Source: Gigaspora margarita
Lineage: Eukaryota > Glomeromycota > Glomeromycetes > Diversisporales > Gigasporaceae
Assembly: GCA_009809945.1 (NCBI GenBank)
Contig: WTPW01000565.1
Coordinates: forward strand, 73,639-137,638
Direction: 5' to 3'
Length of the DNA: 64,000 bases
Under the pieces are notes generated by a model that worked only from the letters and a program-made list of their open reading frames with translations, made no database searches and was not told the origin of the DNA. Position numbers and translations under genes: made by a program. Every line of letters starts with the position of its first letter. Within the stretch, counting starts at the first letter, position 1. Shown one piece after another: positions 36,212 through 47,558 of the stretch.

Positions 36212-36416
36212 TAAGCTAGAGTTAATACCTCTATTCAGATCAATTTTTTTATATCTGGATTAATCCAGTTTTATCATAGTATATATCTGAATTTAAGTTT
36301 AAATCTGAATTTATTTATATCCTGATATAACAACACTATGTTATATTATATCACATGACATAGTATATATCTGGATATATAAATTCAAATAGATGTGTTA
36401 ACTCTATTCTAAGCTA
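36212..36416. mobile_element. ~205-bp TIR element
   Basis: The left end aagctagagttaatacctct, then attcagat, pairs with the right end atctatttg-complement, atagatgtgttaactctatt, then ctaagct. Interior palindromes around atagtatatatctg add to the dyad character. Confidence 0.55.
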
Positions 36417-36911
36417 ATTTTAGCCTTGGTTTCCTCTATATGAGTCTTACCAAAGAATGTGTTCTTAGCCCTGCTGTTAAGCTCTGCTCATTGTAGTACA
36501 ACTCTCCTCTAAACCCAAAGAATATTGAATATGGACCATAAGGAATTAAGGTATTCATTATAATTAAGCTTGAATTACTTTTTTGGTATAATGTCAAATT
36601 TTTATAATTATAGAATAAAGTTTAAGTTATTACGAAAAGTTAAATATTATTTAAATATTACTAGATTTTATAGATAAAATATTATTGGATTCTATAGAAT
36701 TGTGAAAGGTCAAATATTCTCAGATTTTATAAAATTTTAAAAGATCAAATATTATTAGATTCTATAAAGTTATAAAAGTCAATAATATTTATTATCAAAA
36801 TTTATTTTGTATAATTTGTAATAAAATGTATTTATTTATATTAAAATTTATTTTTGTTTTATATAAAAAAGTATATACATAAATTCTGCCATACAAGCAG
36901 TTCCATTTTCC
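36417..36911. repeat. Spacer with a degenerate ~50-bp tandem repeat
   Basis: At 36650-36790 three to four imperfect units of (a)aaggtcaaatattattaga, then ttctataaaattt, follow each other. The rest of the interval shows nothing. Confidence 0.6.
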
Positions 36912-37558
36912 TCAATTTTTTTTATACCACCATTTTACTAAAACTTTTCCATATGTAAATTTTGATTTGTGAGATTTTTTTTGAGATTTTGTTGTAACTA
37001 ATTGTAAAGGTAGATCAATATCTGTTTCAGATTCTTGCATTATAGATATATTTGATTTATTAGATAATAGAAAATTACTATGTAATTTGTTGATTTTGTT
37101 TGTAAAATCTTTGCTCCCATTCATTAAAGTCAAAAATTTTAGCTAAAGCTTGATATGTACTTGATCCCCAAAAAATACATTTATATATATTTGTTTTAAA
37201 ATAATAAATATGTCCTTTAAATATTCCAAAAAATAACTTTCTGTACAAGGTATATAAAGACTTGATATCCCATATAATTAAAATTATTAGTAAGTTTTTG
37301 ATAGATCAAAAATACTAAAGTTTGTTTGAATTCTTTTAGTACTATTTTTGGAATTCGTTTAACATTATTAGAAGTTTTGTTATATTTTTTAATAATATTA
37401 TTATACCATGCTAAACCACCTGATATTTTAAATTGTTGTCCACAAGGAAAACAAAAAATTATATTTTGATTATTTGATAACATTGTACTAAAGTAAAACA
37501 ATAATAATATTAATATTAAATTTAGATATTTAAAAAAAAGACTTTTACTAAAATGCAC
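36912..37558 (-). pseudogene. Decayed repeated-family ORF with a Cys-x2-Cys start
   Basis: Two minus-strand pieces probably derive from one gene. The first (37558-37217) reads IIFCFPCGQQFKISGGLAWY, then RIPKIVLKEFKQTLVFLIY, with a possible zinc-binding Cys pair. The second part (37200-36912) includes YIPCTESYFLEYLK-like and DFNEWEQRFYKQNQQ words in other frames, and ends in a basic GKVLVKWWYKKN. This word order resembles an abundant C2H2-like repeated protein of arbuscular mycorrhizal fungi. The frame is broken; the function is unknown. Confidence 0.45.
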
Positions 37559-38139
37559 CTACCTATAGTGTTTTACACCTATATATATATTATCTCAAAA
37601 ACTAGCTAATTGATCTGTGCAAGATGTCCTAATTAAAAAGGCTTTATACTTCTAAAAACCCTTTTCAAACATTGACTCTAACCTTAAATACTAATGCTAG
37701 TATCATGAAAATTTTGTGTTGAAAATTTTTTATATTCAAAACAAAAAATATAATAAACTGCATTTAATAATAAATGAAAAAAATTTATGATTTGCAAAAT
37801 TAAATAATTTAATTGGTTAATTTAACTGTCAAATGACTGACTTACCATATTTATTCAAATTTGAGAGCATCAAAAATTTTGTTATATGCTATGGATTAGC
37901 AGATATAATTTCTATTTTTGATTAAAAAAGTCAAAAATCAATATATTTTTAGATTTTAAAAATTTTATATACACATATATATATACAATAAGCCTTTAAA
38001 CTCTAATTTTAAACTAATATTAACTAAATATTTATAATTATATAAATTTTATTCATTTGTTATATAAGTATATATTATACTAAAAATTATCATATTTATT
38101 TTATAAAATAATTTATATATCATATATGCAACATTGTTA
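37559..38139. other. AT-rich spacer
   Basis: Nothing supported. Confidence 0.4.
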
Positions 38140-38435
38140 TCTATAAGATCAGATATAATAATATTAATCAAAACAACTAAAATAAACTGAATAATTTTAT
38201 ATGGTTAGAGTTAGATAGGGTTAGGATACAGGTAATTTATAGTAAAATTTTCAAGAAATTTTTTTATTAGAGTACAAAAAAGGTAGTTTCATATAAGAAA
38301 TTTTGGGTTATAGGCAATTTTTATCAAAACAAACATTTGTTTTAAGTTTTTTTCTTGTGCTATATTATATCTGATATTGAATTTTTATTGGCCAATCATG
38401 TAAAGTAAATATCACAAGAGTGGTAAATAAATATA
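38140..38435. mobile_element. Element with telomere-like core (T5), minus orientation
   Basis: gatcagatataataatatta at left and gctatattatatctgatatt at right form an inverted pair. The core, gttagagttagatagggtta, then tatagtaaaattttcaagaa, then atttttttattagag, is the minus-strand version of the shared core. The right flank (cacaagagtggtaaataaat) matches that of T2. Confidence 0.55.
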
Positions 38436-38871
38436 CACTTATTTTATTTACTAGATTTTAGTCTATAAATTATATTAACAGGCATAGGACATGTCCCTTT
38501 GAAATAGGTCCAAATGTTTTCTATAATTGAAAATTTTAAAAAACATATAAATTTACTACATAACTTTGAGCTAAGATCTTTATAAATCTAACTTATTAAC
38601 TTAAAATTAAATTTTGCGGGTATATAGAACAAGAAAAGAAGAAAATTTTGAGCTTAAAAACTGCATTTAAATTTTGTCAATTTTGCACTTTTTCAAAATG
38701 TAACTCTGTTAAAAACAAATATTTACTAATTTTAAATTAGCAATTATGTGTAAAATTATGCTCTGAACAACTTTACTTAGGCGACGGAAGTAGGTTACAT
38801 TGTAAGAAAAATGGGTTATCTATGTACTAAAGTTAAAATTTATTGTATTTCATGATACATATAACTTTTTT

Positions 38872-39164
38872 TCTTATTAGGTAACCTACTTTGGGCTCTT
38901 AAACAAAGTTGTTTAGCATATAATTTTACATTATATTTGAGATTGATTCACATTTTTTGAACCTTTTACTAAGTGAAAAAAGGGGTTAAAGTTCGAAAAA
39001 ATTTTTTTAAAAAAAAATTTTTTTTTTTGAAATTTTTTTTTTTCGAACTTTAAACCATTTTTTACTTAGTAAAAGGTCCAAAAAACGTGGTCAATCTTAG
39101 ATGTGATGTAAAATTACATGCTAAACACCTTTGCTTAAGAGCCCAAAGTAGGTTACCTAATAAG
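38872..39164. mobile_element. Inner palindrome of F3 (293 bp)
   Basis: tcttattaggtaacctactt pairs with aagtaggttacctaataaga, and gttcgaaaaaattttttt pairs across the centre near 39020. The perfect central A/T block would fold into a long hairpin. It may be a separate insertion. Confidence 0.7.
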
Positions 39165-39169
39165 AGGAA

Positions 39170-39442
39170 CTATTAAAGCCAGGTACCTTATATGTTTTTA
39201 TTATTTAACTAAAATTAGAGTAAGGTTAGTTAGGAGCTAAGGTTAGAGATGTTTTATAAGTAAAATTGTCTTCACAACATTTTTTATTAATGCTCTGAGA
39301 CAGGTTTAGACACTCGTTTCTTGTATTTTTGGTGTTTTACACTTTTTTCTTTGTTTTTGTCTTGTCAGGCTGATCCGCAATGATCAAAATTTGCAATTTG
39401 ATTGGCTGCTAGTCACATAATGGTTCTGGCTTTAACAGATCC
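39170..39442. mobile_element. TIR element with telomere-like core (T6) nested in F3
   Basis: The left end tattaaagccaggtacctta pairs with the right end ataatggttctggctttaac, then a. The interior reads attagagtaaggttagttag, then aagtaaaattgtcttcacaa, the minus form of the shared core. Confidence 0.65.
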
Positions 39443-39906
39443 CCTAATAAGAAAAAAAAGTGATATCATAAAATACAATAAATTTTAACTTTAGTACATA
39501 GATAACCCATTTTTCTTACAAGGTAACCTACTTCTGTCGCCTAAGTAAAGTTGTTCAGAGCATAATTTTACACATAACTGCTGATTTAAAATTTGTAAAT
39601 ATTTGTTTTTGACAGAGTTACATTTTGAAAAAGTGCAAAATTGGCAAAATTTTAATGCAGTTTTTAAGCTCAAAATTTTCTTCTTTTCTTGTTCTATATA
39701 CCTGCAAAATTTAATTTTAAGTTAATAGTTAAGCCAGAGGGGAATCTTAGCTCAAAGTTTATAGTAAATTAATATATTTTTTAAAAATTTTAATTATAGA
39801 AAGCAATGAATGGGACATGACCTATGCCTGTTAATAAAAAATATATTAAATTTTATAAAATTTTTATTACATATACAAAATACAATTAGATTTATTTTTT
39901 GAAAAA

Positions 39907-40583
39907 GTCTATTTGTAACAGCCTATTACAAGGACCCCAAACAATATATATAGAGGTTATATTGAAATTTTTCTAAAAAGGTTACTTTTTTTACAAAAAT
40001 GTTATATTTGAAAAGTGGATATTGGTCAAAAGGTTACATTTAAAAGTAAATAAAAGCTTTTAATATTATATTATTAAAGTGAGTAAAATTAATAAATTTT
40101 AAATAGATTATATTTAAAATTTGAATAACCAAATAAAAAAAGAAAAGAAAAAATTTTTAAAAAAGTATTTTTTTTGAAAAAATTTTTAAGAAAAATATTT
40201 TTTTTTTGAAAAATTTTTTAATTAATTATTTTTTTAAAAAAAATATTATATTTGACAATTGACTAAAATTTATTAAATATTAAAGCTTATATGTAAAATA
40301 TGGTTAATTAGCTCTAATAAAAAGTGGATAAAAATTTTAAAAAGTTTATATTAAAGCTAATGTAACCTTTATATATATGGTTCAGGATCTTCTGTTACAT
40401 AATAGCTATAAGGCCATATTAATATTAAAGTAGAGTTAATATTAGAATTAGAATTAAGGTTAATACAGAATTGCAAAAAGATTATTTTTTGTTAGAAGTA
40501 CAATAGGGGTTATCTTAGTAAATTTTGAGTTATAAATAAAACTGTTACAAATATGTGCATAACAGGCAATTACAAATAGATTC
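39907..40583. mobile_element. TIR element enclosing a second TIR element and telomere-like core (T7)
   Basis: The outer ends gtctatttgtaacagcctat and caggcaattacaaatagatt are inverted. An inner element (about 39931-40390) has ends ggaccccaaacaatatatat, then agaggttat, and aacctttatatatatggttc, then aggatc. The right part carries gaattaaggttaatacag, then ttattttttgttagaagtac, a degenerate telomere-like core. Confidence 0.6.
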
Positions 40584-40744
40584 ATCCTATTTTTTAAAAC
40601 AATATAGTTTGTGCAATAAAAAAAAAGTTAAAAATTAATAAATATATTAATAACTATTTATTATTTTATAAATATATAAATTAATAATAAAAATATTTAA
40701 TTTATATACAATAAATTTATATTTGTAGCTTGATATATAATATA

Positions 40745-41158
40745 CACTTTTCTAAAAGATATATTTAAGGGTAGAGAGTACTATTTAAAATTATATATAA
40801 TCTTTATGATAAACTTTTTTATATTTAAGTTTATGAAAAATTATATTAAGTAAACTAATTTTAATTCTTAAAACAAGTTTGTAGAGCAGGTTTTTCTGAT
40901 TCTAATGATAGTAAAATTATTAAATTTGGTTTAAAACTCAGTGAAATAGATATTTTTAAAGTTTGGGATTAAAATTTAGTAATAAAACTAACTTATAAAC
41001 TTACACAATGACCAATCAGAATTAGTAATTTTGTGCAACCCAAAAATATTTGGACCAATACAGAAAAACTTTGTGATATATACAACTATATTTTTTTAAA
41101 ATATAATAATAGTTCAAAATTTTACCATAATAAATAAATTGTTTATTTTTATTTTGTT
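40745..41158. repeat. Right arm of the 8.4 kb-spaced inverted repeat
   Basis: Reverse-complement partner of 32745-33160: tatttaagggtagagagtac, gattctaatgatagtaaaat, aaactttgtgatatatacaa, taccataataaataaattg. It ends where the T-run of the LINE at 41159 begins. Confidence 0.8.
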
Positions 41159-41354
41159 TTTTTTTTTTTTTTTTTTTTTTTTGGTGTAAAAGTAAGGTTT
41201 TGCCTTTATCTTTATTAATAAAATGTGTGAGATCCTTATGAGGTTTCTCAAATTACAATTATTAATTATACAAGAATTAAGACTTAGACTATAGATAGAA
41301 AAATTCTAACTAATTTATCAGCAACCTAAACTTACTAGAGTGGTTAAAACTTAC

Positions 41355-42038
41355 CTAGATTTGAATATGAAAAATAGAGTTAGTTGGGAAGCTATATTTT
41401 ATCCAGTTGTATGACCAGTTTTCTATTTTTCTGAGTGCTAAACCCAAAGGTGAACATGTGCTATTGTTATTTTCATGTTGTAGATCTGGTAAGCCACAAA
41501 TGCAGCTATAAGTATATAAGGCTCTGTTGTAACAAGAAGTATATAGAGGGTTGGTAGATATAGTATTGGATTGGGGCAAACTTGTGTAGATTTCCAATGT
41601 GCTAAATTTATGCAGTATGGTTTCTATAATTGTTCATGGATCCTTTGTGAAATAAGTAAGAGGAGTATAATAATAATATTGGTTGTATTTTTGTAAGAAG
41701 TATGTTGAGAGATAATATTAATGAGTGATTTTGGAATATAACCCTGAATTGTAGTATAGAAAGTTGTAGTATTGAATGGTGTAGATTGTGTAGGTGAAGG
41801 CAGTAATGGGTTAAAAGATTGTTGCATAGCTATTGTAGTTCATTGAGAGATAGATCTGGTAGATCTGAAAGGAGTATTGTGTAATTATATTTTGAATAAT
41901 ATTTGAAATGCTATTTGAGTTTGGGCAAAGTAGCCAATAGAATCTGTGATCAGTTTGGTTGCATGTAATGCAAGTAGGCTGTATATTTGCAGAATTAATA
42001 GAAAGAAAATATAAAAGAGTAGGGAGCATGTGTAGCAT
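41355..42038 (-). pseudogene. LINE CCHC-like and C-terminal fragment
   Basis: Contains CITCNQTDHRFYWLLCPN (Cys-x2-Cys...Cys), then IIILLLLISQRIHEQL and a C-terminal GLALRKIENW-like end. It is the counterpart of the tail of the first LINE. Several short frames cover it. Confidence 0.65.
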
Positions 42039-42273
42039 GCATTTAATGTAAAAAGATTTTTGGAAGCTGAGCTGGAAATTGGTATAGTTATGAGTGCGTT
42101 TATGATTGTAGTTAAGGTATAGCCAGGTTGTATTCCAATCTATTTGTTGGGCTATAGAGATAATTTGTTAAATTCTATGTTGGAAGGACCACATAGCAAT
42201 TATGTGTGCATTGCAAATATTTTTGATAGCACATTATGTAGGTTGTTCTATATTATATTTTTTGTAAATAAGA

Positions 42274-42643
42274 CTAAAAAAGGGGTTGAGGTTGAAATTC
42301 TAAAATAGGTGAGAGAAAGTGATTTTTTGCAAGTTCATCAGCTTTGTTGTTGTATATATCATTACTATGTGCTGGTACTTTATAGAATATGATATTTAGA
42401 GAGAGTAATTTGATGAAATTAAGAAGAGTGTGCCAGATAGGCCAGTAGTTGTAAGAGTATAGTTTGTTATAGTTTTGTATTTGTGAGTTTAAAGTATTGT
42501 ATTTTGAAATAATGGATAAGAAGTTAGTATATATGTATATTGCTATTTCGAGGACATGTGCTAATTGCTGATAATATAGCAATTAATTCTTCTTTAATGA
42601 TAATGGCCAGTTTTGAATTTGTGCAGAGAAGGAATAGGAGATC
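42274..42643 (-). pseudogene. LINE RNase H C-terminal fragment
   Basis: Reads SAQIQNWPLSLKKELIAILS (~42630-42570), then a conserved SIISKYNTLN stretch, and ends FYKVPAHSNDIYNNKADELA. The PAHS...N..AD..A pattern is the end of an RNase H domain. Confidence 0.75.
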
Positions 42644-42654
42644 TGGTTATCAAA

Positions 42655-43200
42655 AACCTGAATACAACTGCGCTAATTTAATGTATTTTTAGATAAGGTA
42701 CAGGTTTACTTAGTGTATTAAGTTAGAATTAATTAGTAAAAGTTTGTGTATCATAAGATTTTATAGAAGTTTATTAATAAAATTCTATAAAATTTTATAA
42801 TTTACAAAATTTTACTGATTAATTCTAACTCCATGCACTAAATAAACTTATTTAGAACCTAGAAGTACATTAAATCAGCAGAATTGTTTTTATTTTACTT
42901 GAAATTTGGAGCAAAAATGCTTAAATTTGACTTTTTTTGATCAAAAATCCAAAATTATGCATCTATTCTCCAAATTTAAGTAAAATAAAAATAACTTTGC
43001 CAATTTGATTCATTTTTAGGTGCTGAATATGTTTCTTAGTGCAATAAGTTAGAATTAATTAATAAAAATTTGTGTATTATAAGATTTTATAAAATTTTAT
43101 TAATAAAATTCTATAAAATCTTATGATTCATAAAATTTTACAATTAATTCTAACTTCATGCACTAAGTAAACTTGTCAGCACCAAAAAAATACATATAAG
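42655..43200. repeat. Second locus of the 326-bp double-palindrome module
   Basis: Contains agtttattaataaaattct, gactttttttgatcaaaaat and tgcactaagtaaacttgtca in the same alternating orientation as 12321-13985, about one and a half units. The sequence that follows (acatataagtatatttagac) also matches what follows the first array (acatataaacatattcagac), so a larger unit was copied. Confidence 0.8.
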
Positions 43201-43442
43201 TATATTTAGACTTAGACCAGTCTGCATAAAATTTAGAGTCTGAGTCTGGTTCAATCCTGGACCAAACCCAAACTAAACCTATTCTGATTCTAGCCAAACC
43301 TCAACCAGATCTAATCATATGTTGTTTAAATCCCCTCCTCTAAAAAATTTTGAACTTGTTATGTTAAACAAAGAATTAAATTAGAGTGGTCTAACATTTA
43401 TATATGCTAAAATTTAAATAAAGATTTTATATAAATGTTATA
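43201..43442. other. CCAAACC/GAGTCTGAGTCTG-rich spacer
   Basis: Low-complexity words such as gagtctgagtctggttc and ccaaacccaaactaaacc resemble the sequence at 13985-14070 and the arms at 27003-28566. Confidence 0.45.
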
Positions 43443-43887
43443 TATAGGCTGCTATCAATAGAAATCAGGCAGATCTACATTTGAAAAAAATTAATGCTTT
43501 ATTTTTATAGCCCATGTCTAGATAGATTTTAAAGTTATAGTAACAGTGGCTTTAAATCTATATAAAAATAACTTTACAAAAAATACTACTTCTCTTTTAA
43601 AAATTTATAAAATATAAACTAATCTATATAAGTTTAGTGTTTTATGACCTAAAGAATAAAACTTGTAGTTTAGATTTCAATTTAAAGCTAAACTAGTAGA
43701 GCAGTAGCCTTTTAAAAATTAACAATTTATTAATAATTGTAACAATGTAAACATATAAGTTTTTAATTTAAACCAATTAGAACACATTATAATAGTCATG
43801 TGATGCATTTTTAGCAGGCAAAAAAGTTTCTCTCTAAAAAAAAAAAAAAAAAAAAATTAATTTTTATCTCTAAAAACAATTTTCTCT

Positions 43888-43929
<42 letters not shown>

Positions 43930-44191
43930 GTGCCATCTAATTGGCTTAACCTGTATCATATAATCTTCAAAAAAGGTAAACAAAATCATATGATTTCAGA
44001 GTTAAAGCTTTTGCCATCATATCTTAATGGTTTAATATTCAACAGAAAGCTTAGATTGTAAGCTTTTTTTTTGAATATTAAATTATCAAGATAGCTTTAA
44101 AATTCATCAAAATATGAGCTATGAAAGTTAAGACATTAATTTTTTTTTCAAATGTTGATCTGTTAGATTTTTTATTGAAAGTAGTCCATAT
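43443..44191. mobile_element. MITE family E copy 2, interrupted
   Basis: Left end tataggctgctatcaatag, then aaatcaggcagatctac; right end tttcaaatgttgatctgtta and gaaagtagtccata. Internal words (tcaagatagctttaaaattc) match 21397-21658, but ~480 bp of extra AT-rich sequence with two long A-runs (43837-43856, 43890-43926) separates the halves. Confidence 0.65.
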
Positions 44192-45176
44192 TAATAAATT
44201 TATATATATTTTTATATAAGTACAAGTGTTTGTGGGGTGCTGCTGGTACCCTTTATAATACAAAGTGCCCATAATGAATGAAATTCAATTTTTTAAAATT
44301 CCACTACAGACTCACTATTTTGTAATAATAAAGAATTATTTTGTATAATTTTTATCTTGAATTACTATAAAAAAATTCTATTACAAACTAACTTGATGGA
44401 TAATATATTGGTTTATATTATAAATTACTATTAAAAATTTTTATATAAATTTGTGCACTATTTTAATAATTACAATATAGTATTGGAGTTTAATTAGTTC
44501 ACATTAGAATTATTATAGTTTCTATTCTATTCTGGTGATACACAGTATGTGAATCACTAATGCATTAATGTTATTCACATCTAAGTTAATCTATTTACAA
44601 AGATACAATGTGCCTATAATAAATAAAACTTGATTTTTTAAATTTTACTACAGAGCTTACTATCATGAATTACTATAAAAAATTCTGTTACAAACCTATT
44701 CAACAGATAATACATTTTAAGTTTGAGCTTGATCAAATTATTGTAGTATCTATTATGAATTACTGTTAAAAATCCTTATGCAAAACTTGAGTACTATTCT
44801 AATAATTACAAAATGTGGTTATAGTTAAATTAGTTTGCATTGGAATTGTTATAGTTTTTATTATAATATTGTTATAAACCTTACTATTTTGGTGATACAT
44901 AGTATATAACTTTCTAATGCATATTATTAAAATTATCATACCTCAGTTAGTCCAATTTCAAAGATACAAAATGCAATAACAAACAAAGCTCGATTCTTTA
45001 AAAGAAAAGCAATTTAATGACAGTTGTTTCATAAAAAAATTTAATCAACTTTTCCATATCCAAAAGCTATAATCAGAATGTATAAAAATTTATTGTTTAT
45101 AACAATATCTGATTATTTGCATAACTAATATGTAACAAATTCATAATTTATTCTTAATTGATCTATTACTATAACA
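44192..45176. repeat. Cluster of the dispersed ~100-bp repeat
   Basis: From ~44280 to 45010 units like aaaattctattacaaactaa, attactataaaaaattctgt, ttgcattggaattgttatag and tttggtgatacatagtatat recur four or five times in a degenerate tandem. Same family as 10690-11480 and 58200-60460. Confidence 0.6.
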
Positions 45177-45829
45177 TACTATATTACTGCAAAATAATAA
45201 TTATAAGCATTATTTTGAAAATTGTATCCCCAAAAATAGCATACTAGGTTTTGAAATCATGCCTATGCGCACTCTGAAATAGCACAACTATATATAGAAT
45301 ACTATATAATCAAATAAAAGTGTTCAATGAATACTTCATATTTATTCTTTTTAGCTTTAATTGCTTCAAGAATAACTATTATTAAATATTCAATTATCGC
45401 TACCCTTATTATAGCAGAATAATAAATTGTTCTGACCATTCTTTTGATTTTAATACTGGAATATAATTTTTGATAATAAACAAATATTTTATGCACATCC
45501 TTTTTAAAGTTAGAACTATAATTGCCTTAGAGTGCTATGTAATGATGCCAAAGAACCAAGAAAAATAGGATCATAAATCTACAGGCAATGCTTTATATAT
45601 GTGCAGGTTTTAAAAAATAAATAATTAGCTTTTTACTATCGCTATATAGAAGTTCAACAATAGGTTAATTGTTCCTCTAAATATATATATATTAAGCTTT
45701 AGATTTTCAGTGCTAGTACAGGATAAAAAATCAGGTTACCTCAAAATAGCACACATGCATGCACTCAAAATAGCATGCAGGTGATTGAAACACTATACAA
45801 ATGCATGTTATTTTGCAGTAATACAGTAC
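45177..45829. mobile_element. 653-bp TIR element
   Basis: The left end tactatattactgcaaaata and the right end tattttgcagtaatacagta are inverted with 2 mismatches over 21 bp. Subterminal ccaaaaatagcatac and caaaatagcatgcag are related words. The minus open frame 45302-45496 is low-complexity and unsupported. Confidence 0.65.
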
Positions 45830-46329
45830 CCTTAAAAGCTAAAATTTATTTATACACTTATACTTACAAGCAAGCAATTAAACATAGTACTAAATGTTAT
45901 AAGATCTATTAACACTAACAATGTGTATTTGATATAATCAATATTGTGAATTTCTTATGATATGTGATTATGACCATTTATGCTATCCAATTTTTCTATG
46001 TGCAAAATAATTGGTAAAAATGTACAGGACACTCGTGACAAGATGATAATTTTATTATAAGGAGATATTTACTTCTCATCTAGTTGAGATTTGATATTTC
46101 TCTCCTATATTCAATAAAAAAAATATGATGTGTGCATGTGTGCTCCAAATATAAAATTTTTTTTGTGCACAAAAACAATTTACATACGTGCAGTAGCAAA
46201 ACATATAAAATGTTCAGCATGCACACATGATTTTTTCAGTATAGTCAAACATAATGTGCACTTTGTGCACTAAATTAAAAGTCTAAATTTTTTTCACTGC
46301 CTATGTTATGCTATCTCAAAATTTACTAG
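45830..46329. other. AT-rich spacer
   Basis: gatgtgtgcatgtgtgctcc (~46128) and tcagcatgcacacatgattt (~46214) form a weak inverted pair, possibly a small element. Nothing else. Confidence 0.4.
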
Positions 46330-46445
46330 TATAACCTTGTCACATTTTTAACAAAAAAACTCTTTTCAGAATTATACTCTAAATTTAATTCTAATCCTAA
46401 TATTAATACTAACTCTAACTCTAACCCTAACCCTAATATAACTAG
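46330..46445. repeat. Telomere-like core (T8)
   Basis: gtataaccttgtcacatttt, aacaaaaaaactcttttcag, then ctctaactctaaccctaacc: the shared core of T1-T7. Element boundaries are unclear. Confidence 0.5.
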
Positions 46446-46605
46446 AGTTTTTTTTTATTTGAGAAAGAGGGTAAATAATTAGCCAGAGTAATAAAAATTT
46501 TTTTTATATAGTGCGCCAAGTCACTTCTCATCAAAAATCATGTATATTTTAATAAATTTATTAAATCTTAAGTTTTAAATATTTTTTAAAAATGTAACTG
46601 ATAAA

Positions 46606-47310
46606 AACTATAATCAAACCTCTCTATAGTTATACCCATATAATCAAACCTCTATATAAGCACCCAATATTGTGCAACAGACTTAAATATAGTANAAAAN
46701 CNNNNTNNNNNNNNNNNNNNNNNNNNNNNNNNNNNNNNAAAAAATTTTGATTTTTTTATCAATTTTATTAATAAAAACCCTCTTTATAGTCACCAATTTT
46801 GGCCAAATATGGATTAAAAAATCTGATTGGCTGATATTCATATTTATATTTATTTAAAATATTTTATTAAAAATTCTTAAAGGTTTGACAGCAAATAACT
46901 TTTGATGCAGTAGTCTGATTTAAATAAAATGACCACAAAATGTTTGTCTTGATAAGATGATTCTAATGAGCCCAAAATTATTAAAATCCAATCACAGGCT
47001 CCTGTGATTATTAAGGATTTGTGTTATTTCATATGTTTAATGATCTTAGCATTTTGTAACTAGATTTGACAATTTTATACTTTTTAGAAAACACTAGTAG
47101 TCATTTTATCCAAATTGGGCCATGGGATCAAAGGTAATTAACTATCAAATATTTTAAAATTTTTAAAAGTATTTCAAATATGCGCAAAAATATTACTAAT
47201 TGACCTTTGGTCGTGTGAATATGACAAAGTATTTTATTTATAGTCACACCTTTATACAATCACCAAAATAGAGCATGACCAACTTGTGATTATAGAGAGG
47301 TCTGACTGTA
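46606..47310. mobile_element. Tc1/pogo-like MITE nested in the above
   Basis: The left end actataatcaaacctctcta, then tagttatac, pairs with the right end gtgattatagagaggtctga, then ctgta. The CAGTC(A)ACCTCTCTATA type of tip is common in pogo/Tc1 relatives. Interrupted by a short gap at 46691-46738. Confidence 0.65.
46691..46738. other. Short assembly gap (N run)
   Basis: Ambiguous bases, preceded by a few isolated N. Confidence 0.97.
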
Positions 47311-47558
47311 TTAATTGTCATTAGTACTTTCCAAATTATTGGTTAGAATATTTAAAAAAGTTTATAAATTAAAGTTATAAGTGCTTAAAGCTATTATACT
47401 TTCAAAATTTTGGTATTTAATATAAAAAAATTTAAAAATATTTATATATATTTTTTTATCCAATCAGAATTAGTATATAACGCATTCTGATTGGTTAAAA
47501 GGATTATATATACCCAAATTTAGTACATTTGACGTAAAGTGACTTGGTGCACCATATA

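Larger units (their letters stand above)
38475..39834. mobile_element. 1.36 kb double-palindrome foldback element F3
   Basis: The outer arms (38475-38871 and 39428-39834) are inverted copies: ttaacaggcataggacatgt at left, acatgacctatgcctgttaa at right, with shared aatgggttatctatgtacta and gaagtaggttac blocks. In the middle sits a second, independent palindrome (38872-39164). A TIR element with telomere-like core (39170-39442) breaks the symmetry on the right. The minus open frame at 39491-39673 lies in an arm and is mirrored by the other arm; it is not a gene. Confidence 0.8.
41156..42643 (-). mobile_element. 5'-truncated LINE 3' end with poly(A)
   Basis: Minus strand: starts around 42643 inside an RNase H domain, continues through a CCHC-like domain, and ends in aaacc ttacttttacacc followed by an A-run (T-run at 41159-41182), as target-primed LINE copies do. 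The protein fragments are related to the LINE at 11770-18628. Frames are broken repeatedly. No clear target duplication was found. Confidence 0.8.
46505..47558. mobile_element. 1.05 kb TIR element enclosing a Tc1-like element
   Basis: The left end tatagtgcgccaagtcactt pairs with the right end aagtgacttggtgcaccata, then ta. Non-coding. Carries the element at 46606-47310. Confidence 0.65.
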
